A stretch of DNA of 64,000 bases from Corynebacterium timonense (GTDB taxonomy: Bacteria; Actinomycetota; Actinomycetes; Mycobacteriales; Mycobacteriaceae): NCBI RefSeq assembly GCF_900105305.1, contig NZ_LT629765.1:62001-126000 (forward strand), given 5' to 3'. Shown here piece after piece: positions 56,195-64,000 of this stretch. Positions within the stretch are counted from its first letter, which is position 1. Every line of letters starts with the position of its first letter. The position numbers were made by a program, and so were the translations under genes. The notes beneath the pieces are model-generated. The model was given only the letters and a program-made list of their open reading frames with translations, did not search any database and had not been told where the DNA came from.

Positions 56195-57625
56195 GTGGCT
56201 GAAAAACCGATGAACGCGAACGTCCTGTCCCACCGCTACGCCTCGCCCGAGATGGCGACGCTGTGGAGCGCCGAGCACAAGATCATCCTGGAGCGCCAGC
56301 TCTGGGTCGCGGTGATGAAGGCGCAGCAGGGGCTGGGGGTGGACATCCCAGACGAGGCCATCGCGGCCTACGAAAGCGTCATTGAGCGGGTAGACTTGGC
56401 CTCGATCGCCGAGCGGGAGAAGGTCACCCGCCACGACGTGAAGGCGCGCATCGAGGAGTTCAACGCGCTGGCCGGCCACGAGCACATCCACAAGGGGATG
56501 ACCAGCCGTGACCTCACCGAGAACGTCGAGCAGCTGCAGATCGTCCGCGCGCTTGAGCTGACGCGCGACAAGTCGGTGGCCCTGCTCAAGGCGGTGGGCA
56601 ACCGCGCCGAGCAGTACACGTCCCTGGTCATGGCGGGCCGCTCTCACAACGTCGCGGCGCAGGCCACCACGCTGGGCAAGCGCTTCGCCTCGGCGGCGGA
56701 CGAGATCCTCCTCGCCGTCGAGCGCATCGAACAGCTGCTGGCCGCCTACCCGCTGCGCGGCATCAAGGGGCCGATGGGCACCGCCCAGGACATGCTCGAC
56801 CTCATGGGCGGCGACGAGGCGAAGCTTACGCAGCTCGAGGGCCAGATCGCCCGCCACCTCGGCTTCGCCCGCACCTTCGACTCGGTGGGCCAGGTCTACC
56901 CGCGCAGCCTCGACTTTGACGCGATTTCCGCCCTGGTGCAGCTGGGCGCCGGGCCGTCGTCGCTCGCCACCACGATCCGCCTCATGGCCGGCAACGAGAC
57001 GGTCACCGAGGGCTTCAAGGAGGGCCAGGTCGGATCGTCGGCGATGCCGCACAAGATGAACGCGCGCTCCTGCGAGCGCGTCGGCGGCTTCCAGGTCATC
57101 CTGCGCGGTTACCTCACGATGGTCGCGGACCTTGCCGGCCAGCAGTGGAACGAGGGCGACGTGTTCTGCTCAGTCGTGCGCCGCGTCGCGCTGCCAGACG
57201 CCTTCTTCGCCATCGACGGCCAGCTGGAGACCTTCCTGACGGTGCTCGACGAGTTCGGAGTCTTCCCGGCCATGATCAACCGGGAGCTTGACCGCTACCT
57301 GCCGTTCTTGGCCACCACCCGGATCCTCATGGCGGCGGTGCGCGCCGGGGTCGGCCGCGAGACCGCCCACGAGGTGATCAAGGAGCACGCCGTCGCGATG
57401 GCGCTCGATATGCGCGAGAAGGGGGCGGAGCAAAACCTCGTCGAGAGGCTGGCCGAAGACGAGCGCCTGCCCCTGGACCGCGCCGCCCTCGACGCCGCGC
57501 TCGCCGACCGCCACGCCTTCATCGGCGCCGCCGAGTCCCAGGTCGACGCCGTGCTCGCGCGCATCCAGGCGCTTGTCGACGCCCACCCCGACGCCGCCGG
57601 TTACACCCCGGGCGAGATCCTCTAA
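56195..57625 (+). CDS. purB: Adenylosuccinate lyase
   Basis: The 476-residue fumarase/aspartase-superfamily enzyme has 'TSRDLTENVEQLQIV', 'AGRSHNVAAQATTLGKRFA' and the signature loop 'GSSAMPHKMNARSCERV' with the catalytic Ser. It acts twice in purine synthesis, on SAICAR and on adenylosuccinate. The GTG start follows GATAAT by 7 bases. Open frame upstream of it overlaps purD in another frame and is a shadow. It ends with a four-base convergent overlap with a lipoprotein gene. Confidence 0.96.
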   Translation: MAEKPMNANVLSHRYASPEMATLWSAEHKIILERQLWVAVMKAQQGLGVDIPDEAIAAYESVIERVDLASIAEREKVTRHDVKARIEEFNALAGHEHIHKGMTSRDLTENVEQLQIVRALELTRDKSVALLKAVGNRAEQYTSLVMAGRSHNVAAQATTLGKRFASAADEILLAVERIEQLLAAYPLRGIKGPMGTAQDMLDLMGGDEAKLTQLEGQIARHLGFARTFDSVGQVYPRSLDFDAISALVQLGAGPSSLATTIRLMAGNETVTEGFKEGQVGSSAMPHKMNARSCERVGGFQVILRGYLTMVADLAGQQWNEGDVFCSVVRRVALPDAFFAIDGQLETFLTVLDEFGVFPAMINRELDRYLPFLATTRILMAAVRAGVGRETAHEVIKEHAVAMALDMREKGAEQNLVERLAEDERLPLDRAALDAALADRHAFIGAAESQVDAVLARIQALVDAHPDAAGYTPGEIL

Positions 57626-58308
57626 GGAGCGCCCGGCCCCCACGTCAGCGCCTGGGGAGGCTGCCCCGGGTTGCGCGGGCTGACCAGTGTGTTCAGGCGC
57701 ACGCCGGTGCCGACGATGCCGGGGTCGCGCTGCCCCTCCCAGGTGACCACCGCGGTGGTGTAGCTGCGCCCGGTGACCATGTCTCCCGTGTAGGAGGGAA
57801 CCGTGTCGGTCTCCTCGGTGTCGAGGCCACAGTAGCTTTCGGCCCCGACCCCGACGTAATTGGCGTTGGTGCCGTAGCCGTCAACGGGGGTGAGCGACGG
57901 AAGCTCGACGGAGACGGGGGCGTCGTCGCGCCCCAGCCCCTGGCCCAGCGAGGTGAAGGTGACGGGGAAGCAGGAGAAGGTCCGCACGGCGACGGGCGGG
58001 GCGTCGCCAATGCGCTGCGGGTCCTGGCCAATGTTGTCCTTCACCTGCTGCAGCGTGAGCCGCGTCGGCGCGTGCACCGTGACCTCCCAGTAGACGGGCA
58101 TCCCCGTGGAGAAGTGTGTGGTGACCACCTCGGCGGGCTCGTCGAAGCGGAGGTGGGTGCCGTCCGCGGTGGGGCGAAAGCCCTCCGGTTCGTTGACCAA
58201 ACCGGTCACGGGCGCGTTGTCCTGGGGGTCCACGGACCCGCAGGCTGCGAGCGCCGCGGCGAGCGCGACGGCGGCGGGGGGTGCGGAAAGGCGGCGCAAG
58301 GCGTGCAT
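57622..58308 (-). CDS. Hypothetical lipoprotein between purB and purC
   Basis: The 228-residue protein has a lipoprotein signal ending 'ALAAC'. A domain of about 200 residues follows, containing 'EVTVHAPTRLTLQQVKDNIGQDPQRIG', 'TFSCFPVTFTSLGQGL' and 'AESYCGLDTEETDTVPSYTG', with two Cys that may bond. The family is not recognised. TAAGGT lies 7 bases before the ATG, a leaderless start. The promoter faces that of purC. Confidence 0.75.
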   Translation of the reverse strand: MHALRRLSAPPAAVALAAALAACGSVDPQDNAPVTGLVNEPEGFRPTADGTHLRFDEPAEVVTTHFSTGMPVYWEVTVHAPTRLTLQQVKDNIGQDPQRIGDAPPVAVRTFSCFPVTFTSLGQGLGRDDAPVSVELPSLTPVDGYGTNANYVGVGAESYCGLDTEETDTVPSYTGDMVTGRSYTTAVVTWEGQRDPGIVGTGVRLNTLVSPRNPGQPPQALTWGPGAP

Positions 58309-58373
58309 GGCCTTTACCTTAAGCGATCGCCAGCGATTTCCCGTCCGCGGAACCCGGGCTAGACTTACGTGCC

Positions 58374-59270
58374 ATGCGTCCAGAGCTCTCTGATTACGAC
58401 CACCTTTCTGGCGGCAAGGTCCGCGAAATCTACGAGGTGGATGCCGCGACCCTGTTGATGGTGGCCACCGACAGGATCTCTGCCTTCGACTTCTCGCTTG
58501 ACCCGGAGATCCCGGACAAGGGGCGAGTGCTCACAGCCACCTCGATGTTCTTCTTCGACCTGCTCGACGGGGTGCCGAATCACCTCGCCGGGCCGATTGA
58601 CGACGAACGCATCCCCGAGGAAGTCCTCGGCCGCGCCCAGGTGGTCACACGCCTGCAGATGATCCCCTTCGAGTGCGTCGCCCGCGGCTACCTCACGGGT
58701 TCCGGGAAGAAGGAGTACGACGCGACGGGCACGGTGTGCGGCGTCGAGCTGCCCGAGGGCCTGACAGAGGCGTCCCGGTTGCCGGAGCCGATCTTCACCC
58801 CGGCAACGAAGGCGGAGCAGGGCGAGCATGACGAGAACGTTTCCTTCGCGTACGTCGCCAGCGCGCTCGGCGAGGACCTGGCCACCCGGCTGCGCGAGGC
58901 CACCCTGGACATTTACGCGCGCGCCGCCGCCTACGCCGAGACACGCGGCATCATCCTCGCCGACACCAAGCTCGAGTTCGGCCTCGACGAGGACGGCACG
59001 CTGGTGCTTGCGGACGAAGTGCTCACCCCCGACTCCTCCCGCTACTGGCCTGCTGACTCCTACGAGGAGGGGCGCGTGCAACCCAGCTTTGACAAGCAGT
59101 ACGTGCGCAACTGGCTCACCGGCCCGAAGTCCGATTGGGACCCCGCCGACGGCACCCCGCCCCCGGAGCTGCCCGGCTCTGTCGTCGAGGCCACCCGTGA
59201 CCGCTACGTGGAGGCCTACGAGCGCCTCAGCGGCACAAAGTTCGGCGACTGGCCGGGGGCGATGGCCTAG
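58374..59270 (+). CDS. purC: Phosphoribosylaminoimidazole-succinocarboxamide synthase
   Basis: The 298-residue SAICAR synthetase has '[14 protein letters not shown]', '[14 protein letters not shown]', '[16 protein letters not shown]' and '[32 protein letters not shown]', all diagnostic. It joins aspartate to CAIR. The ATG lies 8 bases after TAGACT. Length is normal for the actinobacterial enzyme. ptrB follows with its own promoter. Confidence 0.97.
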   Translation: MRPELSDYDHLSGGKVREIYEVDAATLLMVATDRISAFDFSLDPEIPDKGRVLTATSMFFFDLLDGVPNHLAGPIDDERIPEEVLGRAQVVTRLQMIPFECVARGYLTGSGKKEYDATGTVCGVELPEGLTEASRLPEPIFTPATKAEQGEHDENVSFAYVASALGEDLATRLREATLDIYARAAAYAETRGIILADTKLEFGLDEDGTLVLADEVLTPDSSRYWPADSYEEGRVQPSFDKQYVRNWLTGPKSDWDPADGTPPPELPGSVVEATRDRYVEAYERLSGTKFGDWPGAMA

Positions 59271-59340
59271 CTTTTCTGACCGGGGGCGCCGGGACGGCGG
59301 TGCGGCGGGCCGGGAATGCCGGGGCGTAGACTCGGGCGCC

Positions 59341-61488
59341 ATGACGGACAATCCCACGACGAGCACCAGCACCAGCGGCGTCCCGGCCCCGGTGGCAACA
59401 AAGCACCCCATTACCCGCTCCTTTCACGGGCGCGATTTCGTGGACAACTACGAGTGGCTGCGCGACAAGGACAACCCCGAGACCATCGCCTACCTCGAGG
59501 CGGAAAATGCCTACACGCAGGCGCGCACGGAGGGGCTGGACGAGCTGACCGAGGCGGTCTACGGCGAGATCAAATCGCGCATCAAGGAAACGGACATGAC
59601 CGTCCCGCAGCGCCGCGGCGGCTGGTGGTACTACGCGCGCACCGTCGAGGGCAAAAGCTACGGCCTGAGCTGCCGCGTCGCCGCCGACCCGGCTTCCCCC
59701 TGGACCCCGCCGACACTGCCGGAGGACGGCTCGGCCCTGCCGGGCGAGCAGGTGGTTCTGGATGTCAACGAGCTCGCCGAGGGCCACGAGTTCTTCTCGC
59801 TCGGCGCCTCAACCGTGACCACCTCGGGCCGGCTCCTGGCGTACTCCGCTGACACCTCGGGCGACGAGCGCTTCCAGCTGCGCGTCAAAGACCTCCAGAC
59901 GGGCGAGCTTCTCGCCGACACGCTTGACGACGTCTTCTACGGCGCCACCTGGGCAGGGGAGGAGTACCTCTTTTACACCCGCGTCGACGAGGCGTGGCGC
60001 CCCCACCAGGTGTGGCGCCACCGGCTGGGTACCCCGGCCGAGCTGGATGTGCTGGTCTACGAGGAGCCCGACGAGCGCTTCAACGTCTCCGTCGGCATAG
60101 ACCGCGCGGAGAAGTACCTCTACATCGCCTCCAGTTCCAAGCTCACCAGCGAGTGGCGGGTGTGCCCGCTCGCCGAGCCGGAGGGCGAGTTTGAGGTGCT
60201 GTGGCCGCGCGAGCAGGGCGTCGAGTACGACGTTGACTACGCCGAGGTGGCAGGGGAACCCCTGTGGGTGGTCACGCACAACGCGGCGGGACCGAATTTT
60301 GAGGTGGGCACGTGTGGCGTCGATAAGCGCGTGCCCCTGACCGAGCTTGAGGTGCGCGTGCCGCACGACGACGCGGTGCGCATTGAGGGCGTGGATGTCT
60401 ACCGCGACTTCTGGTTCTGCGGGTATCGCTCGGGCGGGATCAGCCGCCTCGCCGTCGCCGAGGTCGGCGAGAGCGGGGTGGCCGCGTTCCGCGAGCTGGA
60501 GTTCGACGAGGAGCTCTACACCGCGGGCCTAGGCGGCAACCCCGAGTGGGACGCGCCGGTGGTGCGCCTGAGCTACGCCTCGTACACCCAACCCGCGCAG
60601 CTGTTCGACTACACGGTGGCCACCCGCGAGCTGAGACTGCTCAAGCAGCAGGAGGTGCTCGGCGGCTACGACCCGCACGAGTACACCGCGACCCGCATGT
60701 GGGCGAGCGCCCCCGACGGAACCCAGGTGCCCATGTCCGTGGTGCACCGCGCCGACCTCGATCTCAGCCAGCCGCGCCCCACCCTGCTGTACGGGTACGG
60801 CTCCTACGAGGCCTCCAACGACCCTGGTTTTTCCATCGCGCGCTTGTCGCTGCTAGACCGCGGCATGGTATGGGTGTGCGCCCACGTGCGCGGCGGCGGC
60901 GAGATGGGGCGCGGATGGTACGACCACGGGAAGGGGCTTGAGAAGGTCAACACGTTTACGGACTTCATCGCGTGCGCGGACGCTTTGGTGGAGCAGGGGA
61001 TCACCACCCACGGCCAGCTCGTCGCCGAGGGAGGCTCCGCGGGCGGGCTCCTCATGGGCGCGGTGGCGAACATGGCGCCGGAGAAGTTCGCCGGCATCCA
61101 GGCGATCGTGCCCTTCGTCGACCCGCTGACCAGCGTCCTCATGCCGGAGCTGCCGTTGACGGTCACGGAATGGGAGGAGTGGGGTGACCCCTACCACGAC
61201 CCGGAAGTCTACGACTATATGGCAGCCTACGCGCCCTACGAGAACGTGGAGGCGAAGCACTACCCGGATATCCTCGCGGTGACCAGTCTCAACGATACGC
61301 GCGTACTCTACGTCGAGCCCGCCAAGTGGGTGGCTAAGCTGCGCGAGTGCGCGACCGGTGGTGAGATTTTGTTGAAGACGGAGATGAGCGCCGGGCACGG
61401 CGGCGTGTCCGGACGCTACGAAAAGTGGAGGCAGACCGCGTTTGAGTACGCCTGGACCTTGGTGCATAGTGGGGCTGTGTCGAAGTAG
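59341..61488 (+). CDS. ptrB: Oligopeptidase B (prolyl oligopeptidase family S9A)
   Basis: The 715-residue protein has an N-terminal beta-propeller (about 80-420) and a C-terminal alpha/beta hydrolase. Catalytic Ser lies in 'AEGGSAGGLLMG', Asp in 'VTSLNDTRVLYVEPAKW' and His in 'SAGHGGVSGRYEKW'. Glu residues that favour cleavage after Arg/Lys are likely in 'DPLTSVLMPELPLTVTEWEEWG'. It degrades short cytoplasmic peptides. ATG 59341 lies 8 bases after TAGACT. In mycobacteria ptrB also neighbours purB and purC. Confidence 0.94.
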   Translation: MTDNPTTSTSTSGVPAPVATKHPITRSFHGRDFVDNYEWLRDKDNPETIAYLEAENAYTQARTEGLDELTEAVYGEIKSRIKETDMTVPQRRGGWWYYARTVEGKSYGLSCRVAADPASPWTPPTLPEDGSALPGEQVVLDVNELAEGHEFFSLGASTVTTSGRLLAYSADTSGDERFQLRVKDLQTGELLADTLDDVFYGATWAGEEYLFYTRVDEAWRPHQVWRHRLGTPAELDVLVYEEPDERFNVSVGIDRAEKYLYIASSSKLTSEWRVCPLAEPEGEFEVLWPREQGVEYDVDYAEVAGEPLWVVTHNAAGPNFEVGTCGVDKRVPLTELEVRVPHDDAVRIEGVDVYRDFWFCGYRSGGISRLAVAEVGESGVAAFRELEFDEELYTAGLGGNPEWDAPVVRLSYASYTQPAQLFDYTVATRELRLLKQQEVLGGYDPHEYTATRMWASAPDGTQVPMSVVHRADLDLSQPRPTLLYGYGSYEASNDPGFSIARLSLLDRGMVWVCAHVRGGGEMGRGWYDHGKGLEKVNTFTDFIACADALVEQGITTHGQLVAEGGSAGGLLMGAVANMAPEKFAGIQAIVPFVDPLTSVLMPELPLTVTEWEEWGDPYHDPEVYDYMAAYAPYENVEAKHYPDILAVTSLNDTRVLYVEPAKWVAKLRECATGGEILLKTEMSAGHGGVSGRYEKWRQTAFEYAWTLVHSGAVSK

Positions 61489-61513
61489 CAAAGTAGCGGT
61501 GTAACAAAAAGGT

Positions 61514-61540
61514 GCGCCCCGCTCAGAAAAAGCGGGGCGC
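61514..61540. terminator. Terminator between ptrB and convergent small genes
   Basis: GCGCCCCGCT and AGCGGGGCGC form a perfect 10-bp stem with a seven-base loop. On the minus strand it is followed by CCTTTTTG, so it acts best for the two small minus-strand genes and may also stop ptrB. Confidence 0.85.
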
Positions 61541-61563
61541 GCCTGCAATAGCGGAGCCGGGGA

Positions 61564-61833
61564 TTAGGGTGTGTGAGAAGTCGTCCCGGCCTCGGCCTTT
61601 TCTTTTTCCAAGAGCTGGTCGAGCTGACGGTCGCGTATAAAAACGTAGTACGCGATGCGGAAGGCCACGTAAAAAGCGACGAATCCGATGACGGCGAAGA
61701 TGATGAAGTCCACGGCCCACGCCCAGTCGGAGAACGTCTCCGCAGGCGTGCGGTCATGTGCAACCCATTCGCGAATCATTTGCAGTGCAATGCCGCAGAC
61801 CGCCGCTAGTAGAGCGGTGAGAGATTTAGACAT
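61564..61833 (-). CDS. Small membrane protein, possible immunity partner
   Basis: The 89-residue protein has two hydrophobic segments (about residues 5-22 and 41-65) and a charged C-terminal tail ('DRQLDQLLEKEKAEAG'). No family is recognised. It lies 17 bases after the secreted-protein gene on the same strand, with AGAGAGGAGG before its ATG, so the two are one unit. In size and topology it resembles immunity proteins of non-lantibiotic bacteriocins, which is an inference only. Confidence 0.72.
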   Translation of the reverse strand: MSKSLTALLAAVCGIALQMIREWVAHDRTPAETFSDWAWAVDFIIFAVIGFVAFYVAFRIAYYVFIRDRQLDQLLEKEKAEAGTTSHTP

Positions 61834-61850
61834 CGAGGTTCCTCCTCTCT

Positions 61851-62354
61851 TTAGATGTGGCCGTTGGACCGGCAGAAGTCGTCAAAAGCTCCTGAAAACC
61901 CGTTGAGGTTCTGGCATGCGGTCGCGACGCCCCAGTTTGCTACCTGGCCGATGATCTCACTGCCGAGCGCGCCGCCGACGAATCCGGCGATGGCGGCGAT
62001 AACGGCTGGTATGGCCCGCTGCTGTTTGATAGCTTCAACGTCGAGCCCGATGACAGTGGCAAGCTGCCGAGATTCGTCCGGCGACAGTTCTGCGAGGTTA
62101 CGCTCGAAAGCGCGGATTTGCTCGGCGCTGTATCCCAAGCTTTGTGCTGCTTCATGAAAAATTCCGAAGCGGTCCTCGCGGAGATCGTAGTACACTGCAC
62201 GCGCGATAGCTGAATCCTGATCCGTGGTGGCGGAGGACTGTGCAACAGACGGTGCGTTGGGCGCTTGAGCGTGAGCCGCTTGGGCGTGAGCAGGGGCAAG
62301 CGAGCTGGCCGCTAGTGTGAGAATGGTCGTAATCGAAACTAATGTAGAGCGCAT
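61851..62354 (-). CDS. Secreted protein with C-terminal glycine-zipper segment
   Basis: The 167-residue precursor has a signal peptide (about 1-22, cleavage near 'AHA'), an Ala/Gln-rich spacer and a helical middle ('LREDRFGIFHEAAQSLGYSAEQIRAFERNLAEL'). A hydrophobic stretch 'IPAVIAAIAGFVGGALGSEI' (about 116-135) with GxxxG spacing follows, then a tail with two Cys that could bond. Exported, then membrane-seeking: this fits a pore-forming peptide or a surface protein. ATG 62354 has GGGAG upstream; the frame is open further up without a reason to use it. The base composition is less GC-rich than nearby core genes. Confidence 0.72.
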   Translation of the reverse strand: MRSTLVSITTILTLAASSLAPAHAQAAHAQAPNAPSVAQSSATTDQDSAIARAVYYDLREDRFGIFHEAAQSLGYSAEQIRAFERNLAELSPDESRQLATVIGLDVEAIKQQRAIPAVIAAIAGFVGGALGSEIIGQVANWGVATACQNLNGFSGAFDDFCRSNGHI

Positions 62355-62385
62355 TTGTTCTCCCTTCTTTAGTAACCTGCGCTTG

Positions 62386-62432
62386 TGTACAACCGTACAT
62401 GGGCAGCGTGGCGTCCACCCCCAGATGGGGGT
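62386..62432. promoter_or_regulatory. Two dyads upstream of the secreted-protein gene
   Basis: TGTAC-AACC-GTACA (62386-62399) lies 32 bases, and ACCCCC-AGAT-GGGGGT (62417-62432) 63 bases, before the start at 62354. Both are perfect inverted repeats and may be operators, or the second a hairpin. The remaining bases up to the DUF2334 promoter at 62698 show nothing recognisable. Confidence 0.4.
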
Positions 62433-62710
62433 AATTCGCCTCAGTTTGGTCTGACGAAACATTCGCTAAGGCGTGCGAAAATGTCTCCGTCAGCGCTGTT
62501 CACGGGCGTTTTGCCGATTATTCTGTGCGTTTCAATCTGACTGGCCCCTTGTAGCACCCGCGTGTGGAAGGCGCGCCCCTGAGTGTCCGTGGGGTAATTT
62601 CTCTCCGCTCGCGTTCTCGGTTCGCTCACCATCGCCTCAGGTTCGGTTACGGATCGCGGGCGCCGAACCCCGGCGGGCGCGGCAGGTAGCGCTGTGCGAT
62701 AATGCGGCCT

Positions 62711-63397
62711 ATGTCAGGCCGCGTCCTCGTATCGGTGTCCTCTATCTTTGACGCCACCCTCGACGGGGTCGCCCGCCTTGTAGCGGAGCTTGACCGCAAC
62801 GACGTACCGATATCGCTTTTGGTTGCGCCGCACATCGATAAGACGTGGCACCTGGCCAAGGACCCGCGCACACTCGGGTGGCTCGGCGAGCAGCGCGAAG
62901 CAGGGCGCGCGCTTATCCTCAACGGCTTCGACCAGCCGGCCCAGGGCCGACGCTCCGAGTTCGCCACCCTGGGAGCCCACGAGGCGCGCCTGCGGCTCAA
63001 AGGAGCGACCCGCCAGATGATGTCGTTGGGCTACGAGTTCGATATCTTCGCCCCGCCGCGCTGGCGCCTGTCGGAGGGCACCCTCGCGGTCGTCGGCGAG
63101 TTCGGCTTCGGCCTCGTCGCCTCCACGAAGGGGCTGCACATCGTGGGCGACAACCAATTCCACCGCTGCCGCAACCTCTCCGTGGGCGAGGGTTTCGGCG
63201 CGGCGACGTGGTGGCGGCGCAACGTCATCCGCGCCGCCGAACGGGGCGCTGCCAGGGGAAACACCATCCGCCTGTCCGTCTCGGGCCGCGAGCTGGGGGA
63301 CAAAAAGGTCCTGCGGGACTTCGTCGCCGCGGCGCTCGCCGCCGCAGAGGCCGGGGGCAGTCCCGCCGATTACCGCTCCTTCCTGCCCGCCGCGTAG
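62711..63397 (+). CDS. DUF2334-domain protein (polysaccharide-deacetylase-like fold)
   Basis: The 228-residue protein starts 'GRVLVSVSSIFDATLDGVARLVAELDRNDVPISLLVAPHI' and goes on with 'REAGRALILNGFD', 'LGYEFDIFAPPRWRLSEGTLAVVGEFGFGLV'. This is the layout of DUF2334, a divergent NodB-like deacetylase family. The metal-binding Asp-Asp and HxxxH of true deacetylases are not clear. ATG 62711 is 7 bases after GATAAT and is preferred to the ATG at 62702, which lies in the box. gpx follows. Confidence 0.8.
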   Translation: MSGRVLVSVSSIFDATLDGVARLVAELDRNDVPISLLVAPHIDKTWHLAKDPRTLGWLGEQREAGRALILNGFDQPAQGRRSEFATLGAHEARLRLKGATRQMMSLGYEFDIFAPPRWRLSEGTLAVVGEFGFGLVASTKGLHIVGDNQFHRCRNLSVGEGFGAATWWRRNVIRAAERGAARGNTIRLSVSGRELGDKKVLRDFVAAALAAAEAGGSPADYRSFLPAA

Positions 63398-63411
63398 CTA
63401 CCCTGGGCCCC

Positions 63412-63909
63412 ATGACTGAGAACCTTCGCGATATCGAGCTCACGCTTAACGACGGCACACCCACCACCCTCAACACCCTCGCCGGATCCGACGCGGTCCT
63501 GCTGGTCAACACGGCCTCCAAGTGCGGTCTGACCGTGCAGTACGAGGGCCTGCAGGCACTCGCCGACGAATACGCGGGCAAGGGCCTGACCGTCGTCGGC
63601 GCCCCCTGCAACCAGTCCAACGGGCAGGAACCCGGCACGGACGAGGAGATCAGGGACTTCGCCTGCACCCGCTACAACGTCAGCTTCCCGCTGCTGTCCA
63701 AGCTGGAGGTCAACGGGCCCGGCGCGCACCCGCTGTACAAGGAGCTGACCACCGTCCCCGACTCCGACGGCGAGGCCGGGGACGTGGCCTGGAACTTCGA
63801 GAAGTTCCTCATCACCCCCGACGGCGCAGTGGCCGCCCGGATCCGCCCCAAGACCGAGCCCCAGGACCCTGCCGTGACGGAGGCAATTGAGACCGTGCTG
63901 GCCCCGTAA
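63412..63909 (+). CDS. Glutathione peroxidase-family thiol peroxidase
   Basis: The 165-residue protein has 'VLLVNTASKCGLTVQYEGL' with the peroxidatic Cys, 'VVGAPCNQSNGQEPGTDEEI' with the Gln, and 'WNFEKFLI' with the Trp and Asn of the active site. A Cys in 'DFACTRYNV' is a likely resolving residue, so it is a thioredoxin- or mycoredoxin-dependent enzyme without selenocysteine. ATG 63412 is 7 bases after TACCCT. It detoxifies peroxides in the cytoplasm. Confidence 0.93.
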   Translation: MTENLRDIELTLNDGTPTTLNTLAGSDAVLLVNTASKCGLTVQYEGLQALADEYAGKGLTVVGAPCNQSNGQEPGTDEEIRDFACTRYNVSFPLLSKLEVNGPGAHPLYKELTTVPDSDGEAGDVAWNFEKFLITPDGAVAARIRPKTEPQDPAVTEAIETVLAP

Positions 63910-63912
63910 CTC

Positions 63913-64000
63913 TTAGCGGCCCCGGGAGGATGAGCTCAGCCCGGGCACGGCGCGCCAGAGGAGGGCCAGGGCACCGACGGCGGCGGCGACGAGGGCGGCG
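63913..64000 (-). CDS. C-terminal fragment of a membrane protein, partial at window edge
   Basis: Read on the minus strand, the frame is open from the window edge and ends 'AALVAAAVGALALLWRAVPGLSSSSRGR' at a TAA. It is a hydrophobic helix followed by a short polar tail. Convergent with gpx and only 3 bases from its stop. Too short to assign a family. Confidence 0.55.
   Translation of the reverse strand, partial: AALVAAAVGALALLWRAVPGLSSSSRGR

Overview
The window is high-GC actinobacterial chromosome, most likely from a Corynebacterium. The evidence is gene content and order. The block dacB-tilS-hpt-ftsH-folE-folP-folB-folK-(DUF3180)-(DUF6779)-(Rossmann/DUF2520-like)-panC-like-...-lysS-...-clpC follows the mycobacterial/corynebacterial order. 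The set radA-disA / lpqE / carD-ispD-ispF-cysS-rlmB is equally typical. otsA-orf-otsB beside thrE, and a PhoS/PhoR-type two-component pair, are corynebacterial hallmarks. Many genes carry a TAnnnT box 6-8 bases before an ATG/GTG start, which is the leaderless-promoter pattern common in this phylum.

Layout. 1-10269: cell-wall carboxypeptidase (partial), tRNA-lysidine synthase, purine salvage, FtsH, the folate operon and a degenerate-looking PanC homologue. 10270-11127: no gene, but a striking array of six tandem 84-bp units. 11128-13763: Na/phosphate symporter, a small acidic protein and an orphan PstS-like lipoprotein. 13911-17889: a membrane protein with a kinase-like N-terminus, a CAP-domain protein, lysS and a TM2 protein. 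18074-21424: an IclR-regulated locus with a hydrolase and a Baeyer-Villiger-type monooxygenase broken by one amber codon. 21435-32722: GT87 glycosyltransferase, ClpC, secreted lipase, zinc permease, a DUF4236 mini-gene, MutY, carbonic anhydrase, DisA and RadA. 32760-37680: LpqE-like lipoprotein, CarD, the MEP-pathway genes ispD/ispF, CysRS and RlmB. 37646-43052: a dehydrogenase, an esterase, a ZnuABC-type metal importer with a candidate Zur operator, and a LacI regulator. 43018-47517: trehalose synthesis (otsB, otsA), a lysine-rich protein and threonine exporter thrE with a probable N-terminal frameshift. 47658-50779: tRNA-Thr(TGT), the PhoR/PhoS pair and a MerR/TipAS regulator.

50780-54449 is the accessory island. 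It holds a truncated LGFP-repeat gene abutting an IS3-family element whose orfB carries two frameshifts, a remnant of an IS256-type transposase, an orphan gene of lower GC and a serine recombinase that has lost its start codon. 54450-63909 returns to core genes: HIT protein, purD, purB, a lipoprotein, purC, oligopeptidase B, a DUF2334 protein and glutathione peroxidase. Between ptrB and the DUF2334 gene lies an unrecognised two-gene unit. It encodes a secreted protein with a glycine-zipper segment and a small membrane protein, resembling a bacteriocin/immunity arrangement.

Functional links. Phosphate acquisition appears twice (nptA-orf-pstS and phoR-phoS), and both loci carry similar 11-bp-spaced GTT repeats upstream. 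Purine synthesis genes (purD, purB, purC) are clustered but each has its own leaderless promoter. The best candidates for new biology are the 84-bp array, the secreted/membrane pair at 61564-62354, the PanC homologue without its pantoate-binding glutamines, and the symporter/orphan-PstS cassette. All calls come from reading the sequence; no database search was possible.
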